Below, piece by piece: positions 49,260 to 58,237 of a DNA stretch of 64,000 bases (positions within the stretch are counted from its first letter, which is position 1; the number at the start of each line of letters is the position of its first letter). The position numbers and the translations under genes are program-made. Source of the DNA: an uncultured Bacteroidales bacterium (GTDB taxonomy: Bacteria; Bacteroidota; Bacteroidia; Bacteroidales; UBA932); assembly GCA_934725575.1 (NCBI GenBank), contig CAKVCK010000004.1:85218-149217 (forward strand). The letters are read 5' to 3'. Under the pieces are notes generated by a model, which was not told where the DNA came from, searched no databases, and saw only the letters and a program-made list of their open reading frames with translations.

Positions 49260-50963
49260 ATGATGAGAATATACAGAAATATTGCATTCTTGATTGTGGC
49301 GATGACGTTCATGTCTGCGTATGTGGCCGATGCTATGAAACTGAACGGCACTCGCATAGACAAGAAAAACAATCTCTTTGGTTTGGTCAAGGACTCCCGG
49401 ACAGGGAAGGGCATCGCGGGGGTGCCGGTGACGGACGGGTACACTTTCACGGTGACGGACAGGAACGGGGTTTACCAGTTTGTGGCGGACGAGAAGTGCA
49501 GGAATGTGTACTACACGCTTCCGGCGGAGTACAAGACGGCGCTGGATCCAGTCACGAAACTTCCTCTGTTCTATTCCACGACCCCGATTGACAGGAGCCG
49601 GCAGAACAGGAACGATTTCGTGCTGGAGCCGCTTGACGCTCCCGAGAAGGATTTCACTCTGGTGATGATCGGGGATCCTCAGTGCAAGACGGACTCTGAT
49701 GTCCATAGGTTCGAGACTGAGACGCTTCCGGATCTCAATAGATTCATGTCCGAGTCACAGGCCAAGGGAAAGTACTTGAATGCCTACGCTGTCACCCTCG
49801 GCGACCTGACGTTTGACAACACGGTGCAGTGGGGGCCGATGCACAAGGCCCTCTCGGGGTTCGCGCTGGAGTCTGGGGATTATCTCCCGATCTACAACTG
49901 TGTCGGCAACCACGACCATGACGCGGCCTGCGTTGATGACTACACGGCCACACAGACCTACGTCGACCTCTTCGGCCCCACGGACTACTCGTTCAACAGA
50001 GGAGACGTTCACTTTGTGGTTATGGACGACGTGGCTGTTACGACGACCAACGGCAAGACCTGGAAATATGCCGACAACATTTCCGACCGGCAGCTGGAAT
50101 GGCTCAAGTCAGACCTTGCCCTTGTGAAGGACAAGGAGGAAAAGATGATTGTCTTCTGCGCCCACATCCAGTTCCGTCACAACGCCGACAAGGACAATCC
50201 GGACAAGATCAAGAACATGGCCGAGGCAATGGACTGCCTTACGGACTTCCACGAGGCGCACGTGATGATCGGTCACACGCATTACGCGCAGAATTTCATC
50301 CATCATGACTATGTCACGAAGGGAGGAACTCCCGTCTACGAGCATATTCATGGAGCGGCCTGCGGCGCTTGGTGGAGCTGCAACCTCAACCTTGCCGGCT
50401 CTCCGAACGGCTACAGCGTCTACGAAGTCTCCGGGAAGACGATGAAAAACTGGCTGGCGAAAGGTACAGGCGAGTCGCCTGATCTCCAGATGCGAGTCTA
50501 TGACGGCAACCAGATCTACGGCGGAGCGGAAGGTCATCCTTCCGGTGAGTATGAATATTCATGGACGGAAGGCGGCATCGGCCCGAAAGGCGCCCAGGCG
50601 CCGGGTTTCTCCGGACTCAAGGGCTGCTTCGTCGCATCCATCTGGAACAGCGACGAGGACAACTGGAAAGTCGAACTCTTCCAGGACGGGAAAAAGGTCG
50701 GAGACTTCAAGCAGGTCCCTTCCGAAATCGGGGATGTCTGCGCCATCTCGTTCTTCTACAATGACTTGGGACGCAAAACAGCGACATGGTCACGCAGCAC
50801 GCCGCAGTACTATTGGTACATAGAGGCTCCGGGGGACGATCCGACCAAGGTTCAGAACTGGGAGGTGCGCGCCACGCAGAGCATCCCGGGCAGCGGAGTG
50901 GTCAATGAATATAAATGCTCCACGCTTCAGACGGACTATTCCGGATTCCGAAACGTGGAGTAA
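49260..50963 (+). CDS. Calcineurin-type phosphoesterase, copy 2
   Basis: 567 residues, in tandem with copy 1. The start is a conventional signal peptide (NIAFLIVAMTFMSAYVADA), not a lipobox, so this copy is periplasmic or released whereas copy 1 is membrane-anchored. Catalytic motifs are all kept: IGDPQCKTDSD, LGDLTFDN, VGNHDHD, FCAHIQF and IGHTHYAQNF. Its codon use is GC-richer than copy 1, and four TGAATAT-motif occurrences lie in its last third, which copy 1 lacks. That suggests either an older resident copy beside a newer one, or gene conversion. Convergent with the epimerase gene, 20 bp apart. Confidence 0.9.
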   Translation: MMRIYRNIAFLIVAMTFMSAYVADAMKLNGTRIDKKNNLFGLVKDSRTGKGIAGVPVTDGYTFTVTDRNGVYQFVADEKCRNVYYTLPAEYKTALDPVTKLPLFYSTTPIDRSRQNRNDFVLEPLDAPEKDFTLVMIGDPQCKTDSDVHRFETETLPDLNRFMSESQAKGKYLNAYAVTLGDLTFDNTVQWGPMHKALSGFALESGDYLPIYNCVGNHDHDAACVDDYTATQTYVDLFGPTDYSFNRGDVHFVVMDDVAVTTTNGKTWKYADNISDRQLEWLKSDLALVKDKEEKMIVFCAHIQFRHNADKDNPDKIKNMAEAMDCLTDFHEAHVMIGHTHYAQNFIHHDYVTKGGTPVYEHIHGAACGAWWSCNLNLAGSPNGYSVYEVSGKTMKNWLAKGTGESPDLQMRVYDGNQIYGGAEGHPSGEYEYSWTEGGIGPKGAQAPGFSGLKGCFVASIWNSDEDNWKVELFQDGKKVGDFKQVPSEIGDVCAISFFYNDLGRKTATWSRSTPQYYWYIEAPGDDPTKVQNWEVRATQSIPGSGVVNEYKCSTLQTDYSGFRNVE

Positions 50964-50983
50964 GGTCAGCGAATATGCCGCTT

Positions 50984-51655
50984 CTAAAAATCTATGGCGG
51001 CCCGCATTTCAGGGATGGTCTCGGAAAGGGCCATCCCTTTTCTGTAGATGCCGGCGGTGCCGCCTACGAATATGTCGGCTCCCATTCCGGCCATGAGATT
51101 GGCCCTTTCCTTGCTGACGCTTCCGTCAACGCTGATGAGGATGTCCTCGCGGCCGTTGGCGTTGAGGAATCTGCGCATTTCGGCGACTTTGTCCATGATC
51201 CCGTCAACCATCTTCGCTCCTGCGGCTCCGGGGTGGACAAGCATCAAAGTAACGGTCTCAAGAATGTCCAGATAAGGCTTGACCGCCTCGACAGGTGTCT
51301 CCGGATTGACGGCGAGGCCGAACAGCCCTCCGGCGGCGTGGACCTTTTCGGCCATGGCGCGGAAATCCTTGTCGATTTCGATGTGAGGGGAGACGATGTC
51401 GCCTTTGCGGACCGGGAACTTGCTCATTATGAGCTCTGGATCATCGACCATAAGGTGAACGTCCACCGGAATCGTCGTGACCGCCTGCATAGCCTTGATG
51501 AAGTCCGGCCCGAATGTGAGGTTCGGGACAAAATGAGCGTCCATCACATCGATGTGCAGCATGTCCGCGCCGTTCTCTTCCAACGTCTTGATATCCTGCC
51601 CCAGGTTCATAAGGTTGGAGCACATCACCGAGACGGAAATATATCTGTGTTTCAT
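50984..51655 (-). CDS. Ribulose-phosphate 3-epimerase family protein
   Basis: 223-residue TIM-barrel enzyme. Motifs: MLHIDVMDAHFVPNLTFGPD (metal ligands Asp and His), DVHLMVDDPE, and the phosphate-binding IFVGGTAGIYRKG near the end. The start VSVMCSNLMNLGQ is closer to the D-allulose-6-phosphate 3-epimerase (AlsE) branch than to housekeeping Rpe, so the substrate could be a ketohexose or ketopentose 5/6-phosphate. The gene is single, 20 bp from the end of the convergent phosphoesterase, with no sugar transporter next to it. Confidence 0.85.
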   Translation of the reverse strand: MKHRYISVSVMCSNLMNLGQDIKTLEENGADMLHIDVMDAHFVPNLTFGPDFIKAMQAVTTIPVDVHLMVDDPELIMSKFPVRKGDIVSPHIEIDKDFRAMAEKVHAAGGLFGLAVNPETPVEAVKPYLDILETVTLMLVHPGAAGAKMVDGIMDKVAEMRRFLNANGREDILISVDGSVSKERANLMAGMGADIFVGGTAGIYRKGMALSETIPEMRAAIDF

Positions 51656-51746
51656 ATTATTCTATTGTTATTCGTTTTTCATCAGAATTGGATTCTTCAG
51701 GTTCATACTGCTGAAGAATCCAATCCCTAATATTCTTGACTAATGG

Positions 51747-53315
51747 CTACTGGATAGTCCACTCCGCACCATCCTTGGTGTCCTTTACGGTGATGCCGAG
51801 GGCCTTGAGGTGGTCACGGATGGCATCGCTGGCCGCCCAGTCCTTCGCCGCCTTGGCTTTTGCGCGCTCCTCAAGAACCATATCCATCAGCCCTGAGACA
51901 ATCTCCTGACCCTTGCCGGATTCCGCCGCGGCCTCGTCCTTCAGACCGAGAACCCCGAACACGATGTCATCGAAAAGCTGCGTCAGAGTCTCCAAATCAC
52001 CCTTGCTCAGTTTTAGTTCTCCAGCCTTGGCCGAGTTGATCAGCCGTACCGCATCGAAGATGTGTGACAGTGCTATCGGCGTGTTGAGGTCGTCGCAAAG
52101 CGCCTCATAGACAGCATTGAATATTCCCTTGACCTCCTCGGAAGTAGCCGGGCAGGTGTCCGGAGCCGTGGCGGTGATGAACTCGCCGTACTGCATGGCG
52201 TCCACGGGACTTCCCTCGGTGCCCTTGGCGGTGTCGGCGATCCCGGCCGCCGAAGCCAGCGTCCGGAGATCCTTCGCGGCCTGCATAACCCTCTTCAGGC
52301 CTTTCTCGGCGGCCTGCAGTGCCTCGTTGCTGAAATCCAGCGTGCTGCGGTAGTGCGCCTGGAGGATGAAGAAGCGGACGGTCATCGGGGAATATGCCTG
52401 CGTGAGTTTCTCGTGCTGCCCGCTGAACAGCTGCGGCAGGGTGATAAAGTTACCCAGGGATTTGCCCATCTTCTGGCCGTTGATCGTGATCATGTTGTTG
52501 TGAACCCAGTAGTGGACACCCTGTGTGTGGCGGCTGGCCACATTCTGGGCGATCTCGCACTCGTGGTGAGGGAACATCAGATCCATTCCGCCGCCGTGGA
52601 TGTCGAACTCGTTGCCGAGGTATTTCTCACCCATCACGGAGCATTCCAGGTGCCATCCCGGGAATCCCTCGCTCCAAGGGCTCGGCCAGTGCATGATGTG
52701 TTCCGGCTCGGCCTTCTTCCAAAGGGCGAAATCGTACGGAGCCTTCTTGTCGCTCTGTCCGTCAAGTGTGCGTGTTCCTTCACGGGTGTCGTCCAGAGTG
52801 CGCCCGGAAAGGATTCCGTAGTGGTGATCCTTGTTGTATTTCTCCACGTCAAAGTACACGGATCCGTTGGAGATGTAGGCGTAGCCTGCGTCCAGAATCT
52901 TCTTGACGGTCTCAATCTGCTCGATGATGTGCCCCGAGGCTCTCGGCTCGATGGATGGCGGCGCCACGTTCAGCAGGCGCATCGCCTCGTGGTAGCGGAA
53001 CGTGTAGGTCTGCACAACCTCCATAGGCTCAAGCTGTTCCAACCTTGCCTTCTTGGAGATCTTGTCCTCTCCCTCGTCGGCGTCGTGCTCAAGGTGTCCC
53101 ACGTCGGTGATGTTCCGCACGTAGCGCACCTTGTAGCCCAGGTGTTTGAGCAGTTTGAAGAGCACGTCGTATGTCACTCCAGGACGGGCGTGTCCCAGGT
53201 GCGCCTCCCCATAGACAGTCGGCCCGCAGACGTACATCCCCACGTGTCCCGGTTGTATAGGAGTGAAAAGCTCTTTCTTGTGAGTAAGGGTATTAGTCAG
53301 AAATAAAGGTCTCAT
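51747..53315 (-). CDS. cysS: Cysteine-tRNA ligase
   Basis: 522 residues. CGPTVYGEAHLGHARPGV holds a zinc Cys and the HIGH-type motif (about 31-48), NITDVGH follows, and KMGKSLGN is the KMSKS motif (about 279-286). Other zinc ligands are near 225-260 (HLECSVMG, HHECEIAQ). The C-terminal helical domain ends in VKDTKDGAEWTIQ. The ATG at 53315 is used; an upstream TTG adds two residues. Function is certain. Confidence 0.97.
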   Translation of the reverse strand: MRPLFLTNTLTHKKELFTPIQPGHVGMYVCGPTVYGEAHLGHARPGVTYDVLFKLLKHLGYKVRYVRNITDVGHLEHDADEGEDKISKKARLEQLEPMEVVQTYTFRYHEAMRLLNVAPPSIEPRASGHIIEQIETVKKILDAGYAYISNGSVYFDVEKYNKDHHYGILSGRTLDDTREGTRTLDGQSDKKAPYDFALWKKAEPEHIMHWPSPWSEGFPGWHLECSVMGEKYLGNEFDIHGGGMDLMFPHHECEIAQNVASRHTQGVHYWVHNNMITINGQKMGKSLGNFITLPQLFSGQHEKLTQAYSPMTVRFFILQAHYRSTLDFSNEALQAAEKGLKRVMQAAKDLRTLASAAGIADTAKGTEGSPVDAMQYGEFITATAPDTCPATSEEVKGIFNAVYEALCDDLNTPIALSHIFDAVRLINSAKAGELKLSKGDLETLTQLFDDIVFGVLGLKDEAAAESGKGQEIVSGLMDMVLEERAKAKAAKDWAASDAIRDHLKALGITVKDTKDGAEWTIQ

Positions 53316-53468
53316 ATTCAATGAATATTATGTTATTTTACCACCTTTGCGCGGTGGTTCGTGCCACAAAAGGCTTAGCGAATCTCAAATGTACTAAATT
53401 TCAAGATATTCCCGAAATTTCAGTGATGATTTTCGTGGAATATTCGTCGCTTGTCCTTGAAGTTTCCC

Positions 53469-54182
53469 TCAGACCTTTTTGCCGGTCAGTCTCTCGAACA
53501 CTGTCTTGTAGGCATCCCCGACGTGTCCGTTGTCCCTGCGGAAACGGTCCTTGTCGAGTCTCTCGCCGGTGGCGATGTCCCAGAAGCGGGCGCTGTCCGG
53601 AGTGATGTCATCGCTCATCACGAGCCGTCCGTCCGACAGGTGCCCGAACTCGATCTTGAAGTCCACCAGCGTGATGCCGATCTCCTTGAACACTGGTGTC
53701 AGGATGCCGTTGACCTGCTTCGTCAAAGAATATATCCGCTCAAGCTCCTCTTTGTCAACAAGGCCGAGGGCCACGGCGTGGTAGTCGTTGATGATCGGGT
53801 CGCAGAGGATGTCCGACTTGTAGCAGAGGTCATAGACCGGTTCTTTCGGGACGATGCCTTCCTCCAGTCCCAGCCTCTGGGCCATCGATCCGGCGATCAC
53901 ATTCCGTACGATCACCTCCATCGGGATCACTTGTGATTTCCAGCAAAGCTGCTCAGTGTCAGAGATCTGCTCGATGAAGTGCGTAGGCACACCACCTTTC
54001 TGCAGCAGTCGGGAGATCTCGCACGACACCCCGTTGCAGTAGATCCCCTTGTCCTTGATCACAGCTTTCTTGATCTTGTTGTAAGCCGTGATCTCATCCG
54101 TGAAATGTATGATCACTTTCTGCGGGTCATCCGTCTCGAAGATCTTGATGGACACCCCATCGTGTATTATATTCCTCTTCAT
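53469..54182 (-). CDS. purC: SAICAR synthetase
   Basis: 237 residues; joins aspartate to CAIR in purine synthesis. Family motifs include VSIKIFETDDPQKVIIHFTD, SQVIPMEVIVRNVIAGSMAQR, DFKIEFGHLSDGRLVMSDDI and PDSARFWD. It starts 3 bases after the purL stop and so is translated from the same message. Confidence 0.96.
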   Translation of the reverse strand: MKRNIIHDGVSIKIFETDDPQKVIIHFTDEITAYNKIKKAVIKDKGIYCNGVSCEISRLLQKGGVPTHFIEQISDTEQLCWKSQVIPMEVIVRNVIAGSMAQRLGLEEGIVPKEPVYDLCYKSDILCDPIINDYHAVALGLVDKEELERIYSLTKQVNGILTPVFKEIGITLVDFKIEFGHLSDGRLVMSDDITPDSARFWDIATGERLDKDRFRRDNGHVGDAYKTVFERLTGKKV

Positions 54183-54185
54183 TTA

Positions 54186-57100
54186 TTATCCGATAAAATA
54201 CCTGACGGCGTTCTCGAACAGTGGTTGCTCGAGGTCGGCCTCTATGTTCTTCAACAGGTTCCTCTCGTACCTCTCGCTGTGACCCATCTTTCCGAGTATC
54301 TGCCCGTTGCGGCTGATGATGCCCTCGATGGCATAGTAAGATCCGTTCGGATTGTAAGGCGACTCCATAGTAGGCTCATCAGTCAGCGGATCAACGTACT
54401 GGAACGCCACCTGACCGTTCGCGAACAACTCCCGGGCCAACTCCTCATTCACCACAAACTTGCCCTCACCGTGGCTCACCGGAATAGCATATTCATCCCC
54501 GATCGCCATCCCCTTGAGCCAAGGAGAGTTGGTGGAAGCCACACGGGTAGTCACCATCTGGGAGATGTGTCTGTTGATGTCGTTGCGGAACAGGGTAGGG
54601 GAGTCCTTTGTCACCTTCCCGAGCTCACCGTAAGGCAGCAGACCCGACTTCACAAGCGCCTGGAAACCATTGCATATTCCTAAAATCAAACCACCACGGG
54701 AAAGCAGTCCCTCGATCGCCTCCGCGATATCCTTGTTGTTCAGTACATTGGCGATGAATTTGCCGCTTCCGTCCGGCTCGTCACCGGCCGAGAAGCCACC
54801 GCTGAGCATCAGGATCTGACAATCCTCGATGTTCTTCTTCATCTCGGCGATTGACTCGAACACATCCTTGTCCGAAAGGTTGCGGAACACGGAAGTGCGG
54901 ATCTCGGCTCCCGCCTTGCGGAAAGCTTTCGCCGAATCGTAGTCGCAGTTTGTGCCCGGGAACACCGGAAGGTAGGCGATAACCTTATCGACCTTCGGTC
55001 CCTTATATTCAAGATCCGCCTTCTTTGCCTTGAACGGCTTCACACCCTCCATGCCCTTAGGCAGCAGCCTCTTGAAGTCTGGCTTGCTGACTGCGGGGTA
55101 AACCTTCTCGAAGAGCGACGCGTTGAAATCCATCATCTCGAAGATGGAAAGTTTGGTTCCGTTCACACGGACGTTGCCGTCCTCACCGGAAGTTACGGTG
55201 CCGATCTCGACCGCGTTCTCGAAATCAAGCGCGCTGCCATCGGTCTCCACCACGATGGAACCATAGCTTAGATTGAACAGCTCGTCCTCCGAAAGGTTGA
55301 CATCGAACCCGAACGCGTTGCCGAAGCTCATCTTGCAAAGCGCCTCTGCCACTCCGCCGAATCCTACCGCCCAACCGGCCACGATCGTGCCGTCCTCTAT
55401 CTTTTCCTGAATATGATTCCAGTTCCTCTTGAGCTGCTCCGTGTCAGGCATCCTGTTAGCGAGCGGAGTATGCTTCACGAGGTAGAGGCGGTCTCCCTCC
55501 CATTTGAGTTCCGGAGAGATCACCTTGTCAGCCTTTACCGGAGTGATACCGAACGCGATAAGGGTCGGCGGTACGTGGATTGTCCCGTCCTCGGTCTCGA
55601 AGGATCCACTCATCGAATCTTTGCCTCCAATGGAAGCCAGCCCAAGCTCCTTCTGCATCTTCAGAGCGCCGAGCAGAGCCGCCGTCGGCTTGCCCCATAC
55701 CTTCGGATCAGCTGTCATCCTTTCAAAATATTCCTGGCAAGAGAATCTCATTGTCTCCCAATGGCCTCCCGCCGCCACGACCTTGCTGCAAGCCTCGATG
55801 AATGAATATGCCGCACCGTGGTAAGGGCTCCAGTCGCAGATGTCAGGGTTAAAGCCGAACGCCATCATGCTGGCTGTGTCGGTATAACCCTTGACCGGAA
55901 GTTTCTGCACTGAGACCTGGGTCTCGGTGGTCTGTAGCTCGCCTCCGAACGGCATCAGCACGGTGGAACGGCCGATGGTGGAGTCGAACATCTCTATAAG
56001 GCCTTTCTGGCAGGTCACGTTCGGATCCTGCAAGTTGGCGAACATCCTCTCTTTCAGATTCTTGCCCGGAACGTCGCGGAAGAACGGATCCCTGTCCTCG
56101 ACCGCTCCGATAGTGGCCTTTGAATAATGCTTCGCACCGGCGCTGTCGATGAACGCTCTTGTGAGATCCACCACGACCTTGTCACCGTAGAACATTCTCA
56201 TCCTTGCGGTGTCGGTGACCTCGGCCACGTGCGTCACCTCGATATTCTCTGAATGGCAAAGTGCCTTGAATTCTTCCTCGTCCTTGGCTTCCACCACTAC
56301 GGCCATACGCTCCTGTGACTCGCTGATGGCCAGTTCCGTGGAGTTCATTCCGCTGTATTTCACGGGAACACGGTCAAGGTAGATGTCCAGCCCGTCTGCA
56401 AGCTCACCGATGGCGACACTCACTCCGCCGGCTCCGAAGTCATTCGATTTCTTTATCAGTCTCGTGACCTCAGGCCTTCTGAAAAGCCTTTCCAACTTCC
56501 TCTCCTCAGGAGCGTTACCCTTCTGGACCTCACTTCCGCAAGTCTCAAGGGACTCCTCTGTGTGTTCCTTTGAGGAACCTGTCGCACCGCCGATTCCGTC
56601 GCGTCCGGTGCGTCCGCCGATCATCAGCACGACATCCCCGGCCTTAGGGCTCTCCCTTCTCACATCCTCGGCCTTCACCGCTCCGACAACCGCTCCGACC
56701 TCCATTCTTTTGGCGGTGTAGCCTTCGTGGTAGATCTCGCGGACGTGTGTTGTCGCCAGACCGATCTGGTTGCCGTAGGATGAATATCCATGCGCGGCCT
56801 TCCTGGTGATGACCTTCTGCGGGAGCTTGCCCGGAAGTGTCTCGCTGACAGGTTTGTAGATGTCGCCGGCACCTGTGACACGCATTGCCTGGTAGACGTA
56901 GGAGCGTCCTGAGAGCGGATCCCTGATGGCTCCTCCGAGACAGGTGGCGGCACCTCCGAACGGCTCGATTTCCGTAGGGTGGTTGTGGGTCTCGTTCTTG
57001 AACATCAGCAGCCATCTCTCGGTCTGCCCATCGACATCCACTTCGATGAACACACTGCAGGCGTTGTTCTCCTCGCTGACCTCCAAGTCATCCAGCAAAC

Positions 57101-57941
57101 CGTTCTTCCTGAGGTATTTCGCCCCGATTGTGGCCATATCCATCAGGTTCAGTCCCTTCTTCTCACGGCCGGTCTCAGAGCGCATTTTCATATACAGGCT
57201 CATCGTCCCGTCGATGTCCTCCTTGATGAAGGACTCCTCCACGTCGATGCTTTCCAATTCCGTCGTGAAAGTCGTGTGGCGGCAATGGTCGCTCCAATAG
57301 GTGTCCAGAATTCTGAGCTCGGTCTCGTTAGGGTCCCTGCCTTCCTCGGTGAAATACCTTACGACCTCGGCGAGGTCATCCGCGTTCATCGCCAGACCCA
57401 TCTTTTTGCAATATGCCTTCAGATCGTCCCCGCCCATATTCCTGAATCCTTCAAGTACAGGCACTGGCTTGACCGCGGCGTGCTCTGTGTCAGCCAGTTT
57501 GCTCAGGTCTTTCGTGCGGGACTCCACCGGGTTGATGTAGTAGTGACGGATCTTCTCAAGGGTCTCCTCGGAAGCGTCGGAGTCAACGATCAGGAGTTTG
57601 GAGCTCTTGATGCTGATCTGTGCAGATGGCTCGATCAGATGAACGCAGTCCACAGCCGAGGCCGCCCTCTGGTCGAACTGGCCCGGCAGGTACTCGACGG
57701 CGATGTACTTAGCTCCATCCAGGTCGATCGAGTCTGTGACAGAGTCGGTCACAATCTCTCCGAAGACGCTGTAGCGGCTCTTCTCCAGAAGTTCGGGCGT
57801 GAATCCGAACAAGTCATAAACATTAAGCAGCCGAAGCGTTTTCAGCTCCAGCTGCAAGTTCTCGTTGAGTTCTCCAAGAAGACTCTTTGCCTCCACTTGG
57901 AACTCAGGGTGTTTCTCCACGAAAATGCGGTAATTGGACAT
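54186..57941 (-). CDS. purL: Phosphoribosylformylglycinamidine synthase (large fused form)
   Basis: 1251 residues; converts FGAR and glutamine to FGAM. The N-terminal region is followed by two AIR-synthase-like halves (THNHPTEIEPFGGAATCLGG and GGKDSMSGSFE), and by a C-terminal glutaminase domain from about 995: FPGTNCDYDSAKAFRKAGAE, MLSGGFSAGDEPDGSG, the nucleophile in LGICNGFQALVK and the catalytic His in SHGEGKFVVN. This is the single-chain type; purS and purQ are not needed. The clean promoter at 57968-57999 drives purL-purC. Confidence 0.97.
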   Translation of the reverse strand: MSNYRIFVEKHPEFQVEAKSLLGELNENLQLELKTLRLLNVYDLFGFTPELLEKSRYSVFGEIVTDSVTDSIDLDGAKYIAVEYLPGQFDQRAASAVDCVHLIEPSAQISIKSSKLLIVDSDASEETLEKIRHYYINPVESRTKDLSKLADTEHAAVKPVPVLEGFRNMGGDDLKAYCKKMGLAMNADDLAEVVRYFTEEGRDPNETELRILDTYWSDHCRHTTFTTELESIDVEESFIKEDIDGTMSLYMKMRSETGREKKGLNLMDMATIGAKYLRKNGLLDDLEVSEENNACSVFIEVDVDGQTERWLLMFKNETHNHPTEIEPFGGAATCLGGAIRDPLSGRSYVYQAMRVTGAGDIYKPVSETLPGKLPQKVITRKAAHGYSSYGNQIGLATTHVREIYHEGYTAKRMEVGAVVGAVKAEDVRRESPKAGDVVLMIGGRTGRDGIGGATGSSKEHTEESLETCGSEVQKGNAPEERKLERLFRRPEVTRLIKKSNDFGAGGVSVAIGELADGLDIYLDRVPVKYSGMNSTELAISESQERMAVVVEAKDEEEFKALCHSENIEVTHVAEVTDTARMRMFYGDKVVVDLTRAFIDSAGAKHYSKATIGAVEDRDPFFRDVPGKNLKERMFANLQDPNVTCQKGLIEMFDSTIGRSTVLMPFGGELQTTETQVSVQKLPVKGYTDTASMMAFGFNPDICDWSPYHGAAYSFIEACSKVVAAGGHWETMRFSCQEYFERMTADPKVWGKPTAALLGALKMQKELGLASIGGKDSMSGSFETEDGTIHVPPTLIAFGITPVKADKVISPELKWEGDRLYLVKHTPLANRMPDTEQLKRNWNHIQEKIEDGTIVAGWAVGFGGVAEALCKMSFGNAFGFDVNLSEDELFNLSYGSIVVETDGSALDFENAVEIGTVTSGEDGNVRVNGTKLSIFEMMDFNASLFEKVYPAVSKPDFKRLLPKGMEGVKPFKAKKADLEYKGPKVDKVIAYLPVFPGTNCDYDSAKAFRKAGAEIRTSVFRNLSDKDVFESIAEMKKNIEDCQILMLSGGFSAGDEPDGSGKFIANVLNNKDIAEAIEGLLSRGGLILGICNGFQALVKSGLLPYGELGKVTKDSPTLFRNDINRHISQMVTTRVASTNSPWLKGMAIGDEYAIPVSHGEGKFVVNEELARELFANGQVAFQYVDPLTDEPTMESPYNPNGSYYAIEGIISRNGQILGKMGHSERYERNLLKNIEADLEQPLFENAVRYFIG

Positions 57942-57967
57942 CTTTGAAGTTCTTTTTACAACTATCG

Positions 57968-57999
57968 CAAAGTTAGTTCATTCGGCCCACATTTACAAA
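57968..57999 (-). promoter_or_regulatory. Promoter of purL-purC
   Basis: On the minus strand TTTG (57996-57999), exactly 20 bases, then TAACTTTG (57968-57975), 26 bases before the ATG. Best promoter match in the window together with that of tRNA-Leu. Confidence 0.7.
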
Positions 58000-58083
58000 T
58001 TTTGGACGTGATTGTCAACTGACTGTAAATGAATATATTCGTGAATGCCGCCGGGCAAATTTGGAGGGCAGCGTTTCGTAAAA

Positions 58084-58127
58084 CATTGAATGCCAAAGGG
58101 TGAGATTTCACCTTTTGGCATTCAATG
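58084..58127 (-). terminator. 44-base hairpin downstream of the esterase
   Basis: Arms of 20 bases (58084-58103 and 58108-58127) pair with one G-T position, around GATT. The minus strand continues TTTTACG. It lies 110 bases after the esterase stop and is longer than most terminators. No gene is seen between 57942 and 58237. Confidence 0.55.
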
Positions 58128-58237
58128 AATTGCGAATTTCTGACAGAAACCGGAGCGATGCGGATCCAAGGTGGGAAACTTTAAGTCAAGATTTTTTCCT
58201 ACCTCAAAGAACGTATCAAACAAATCAAAACAGCTTC

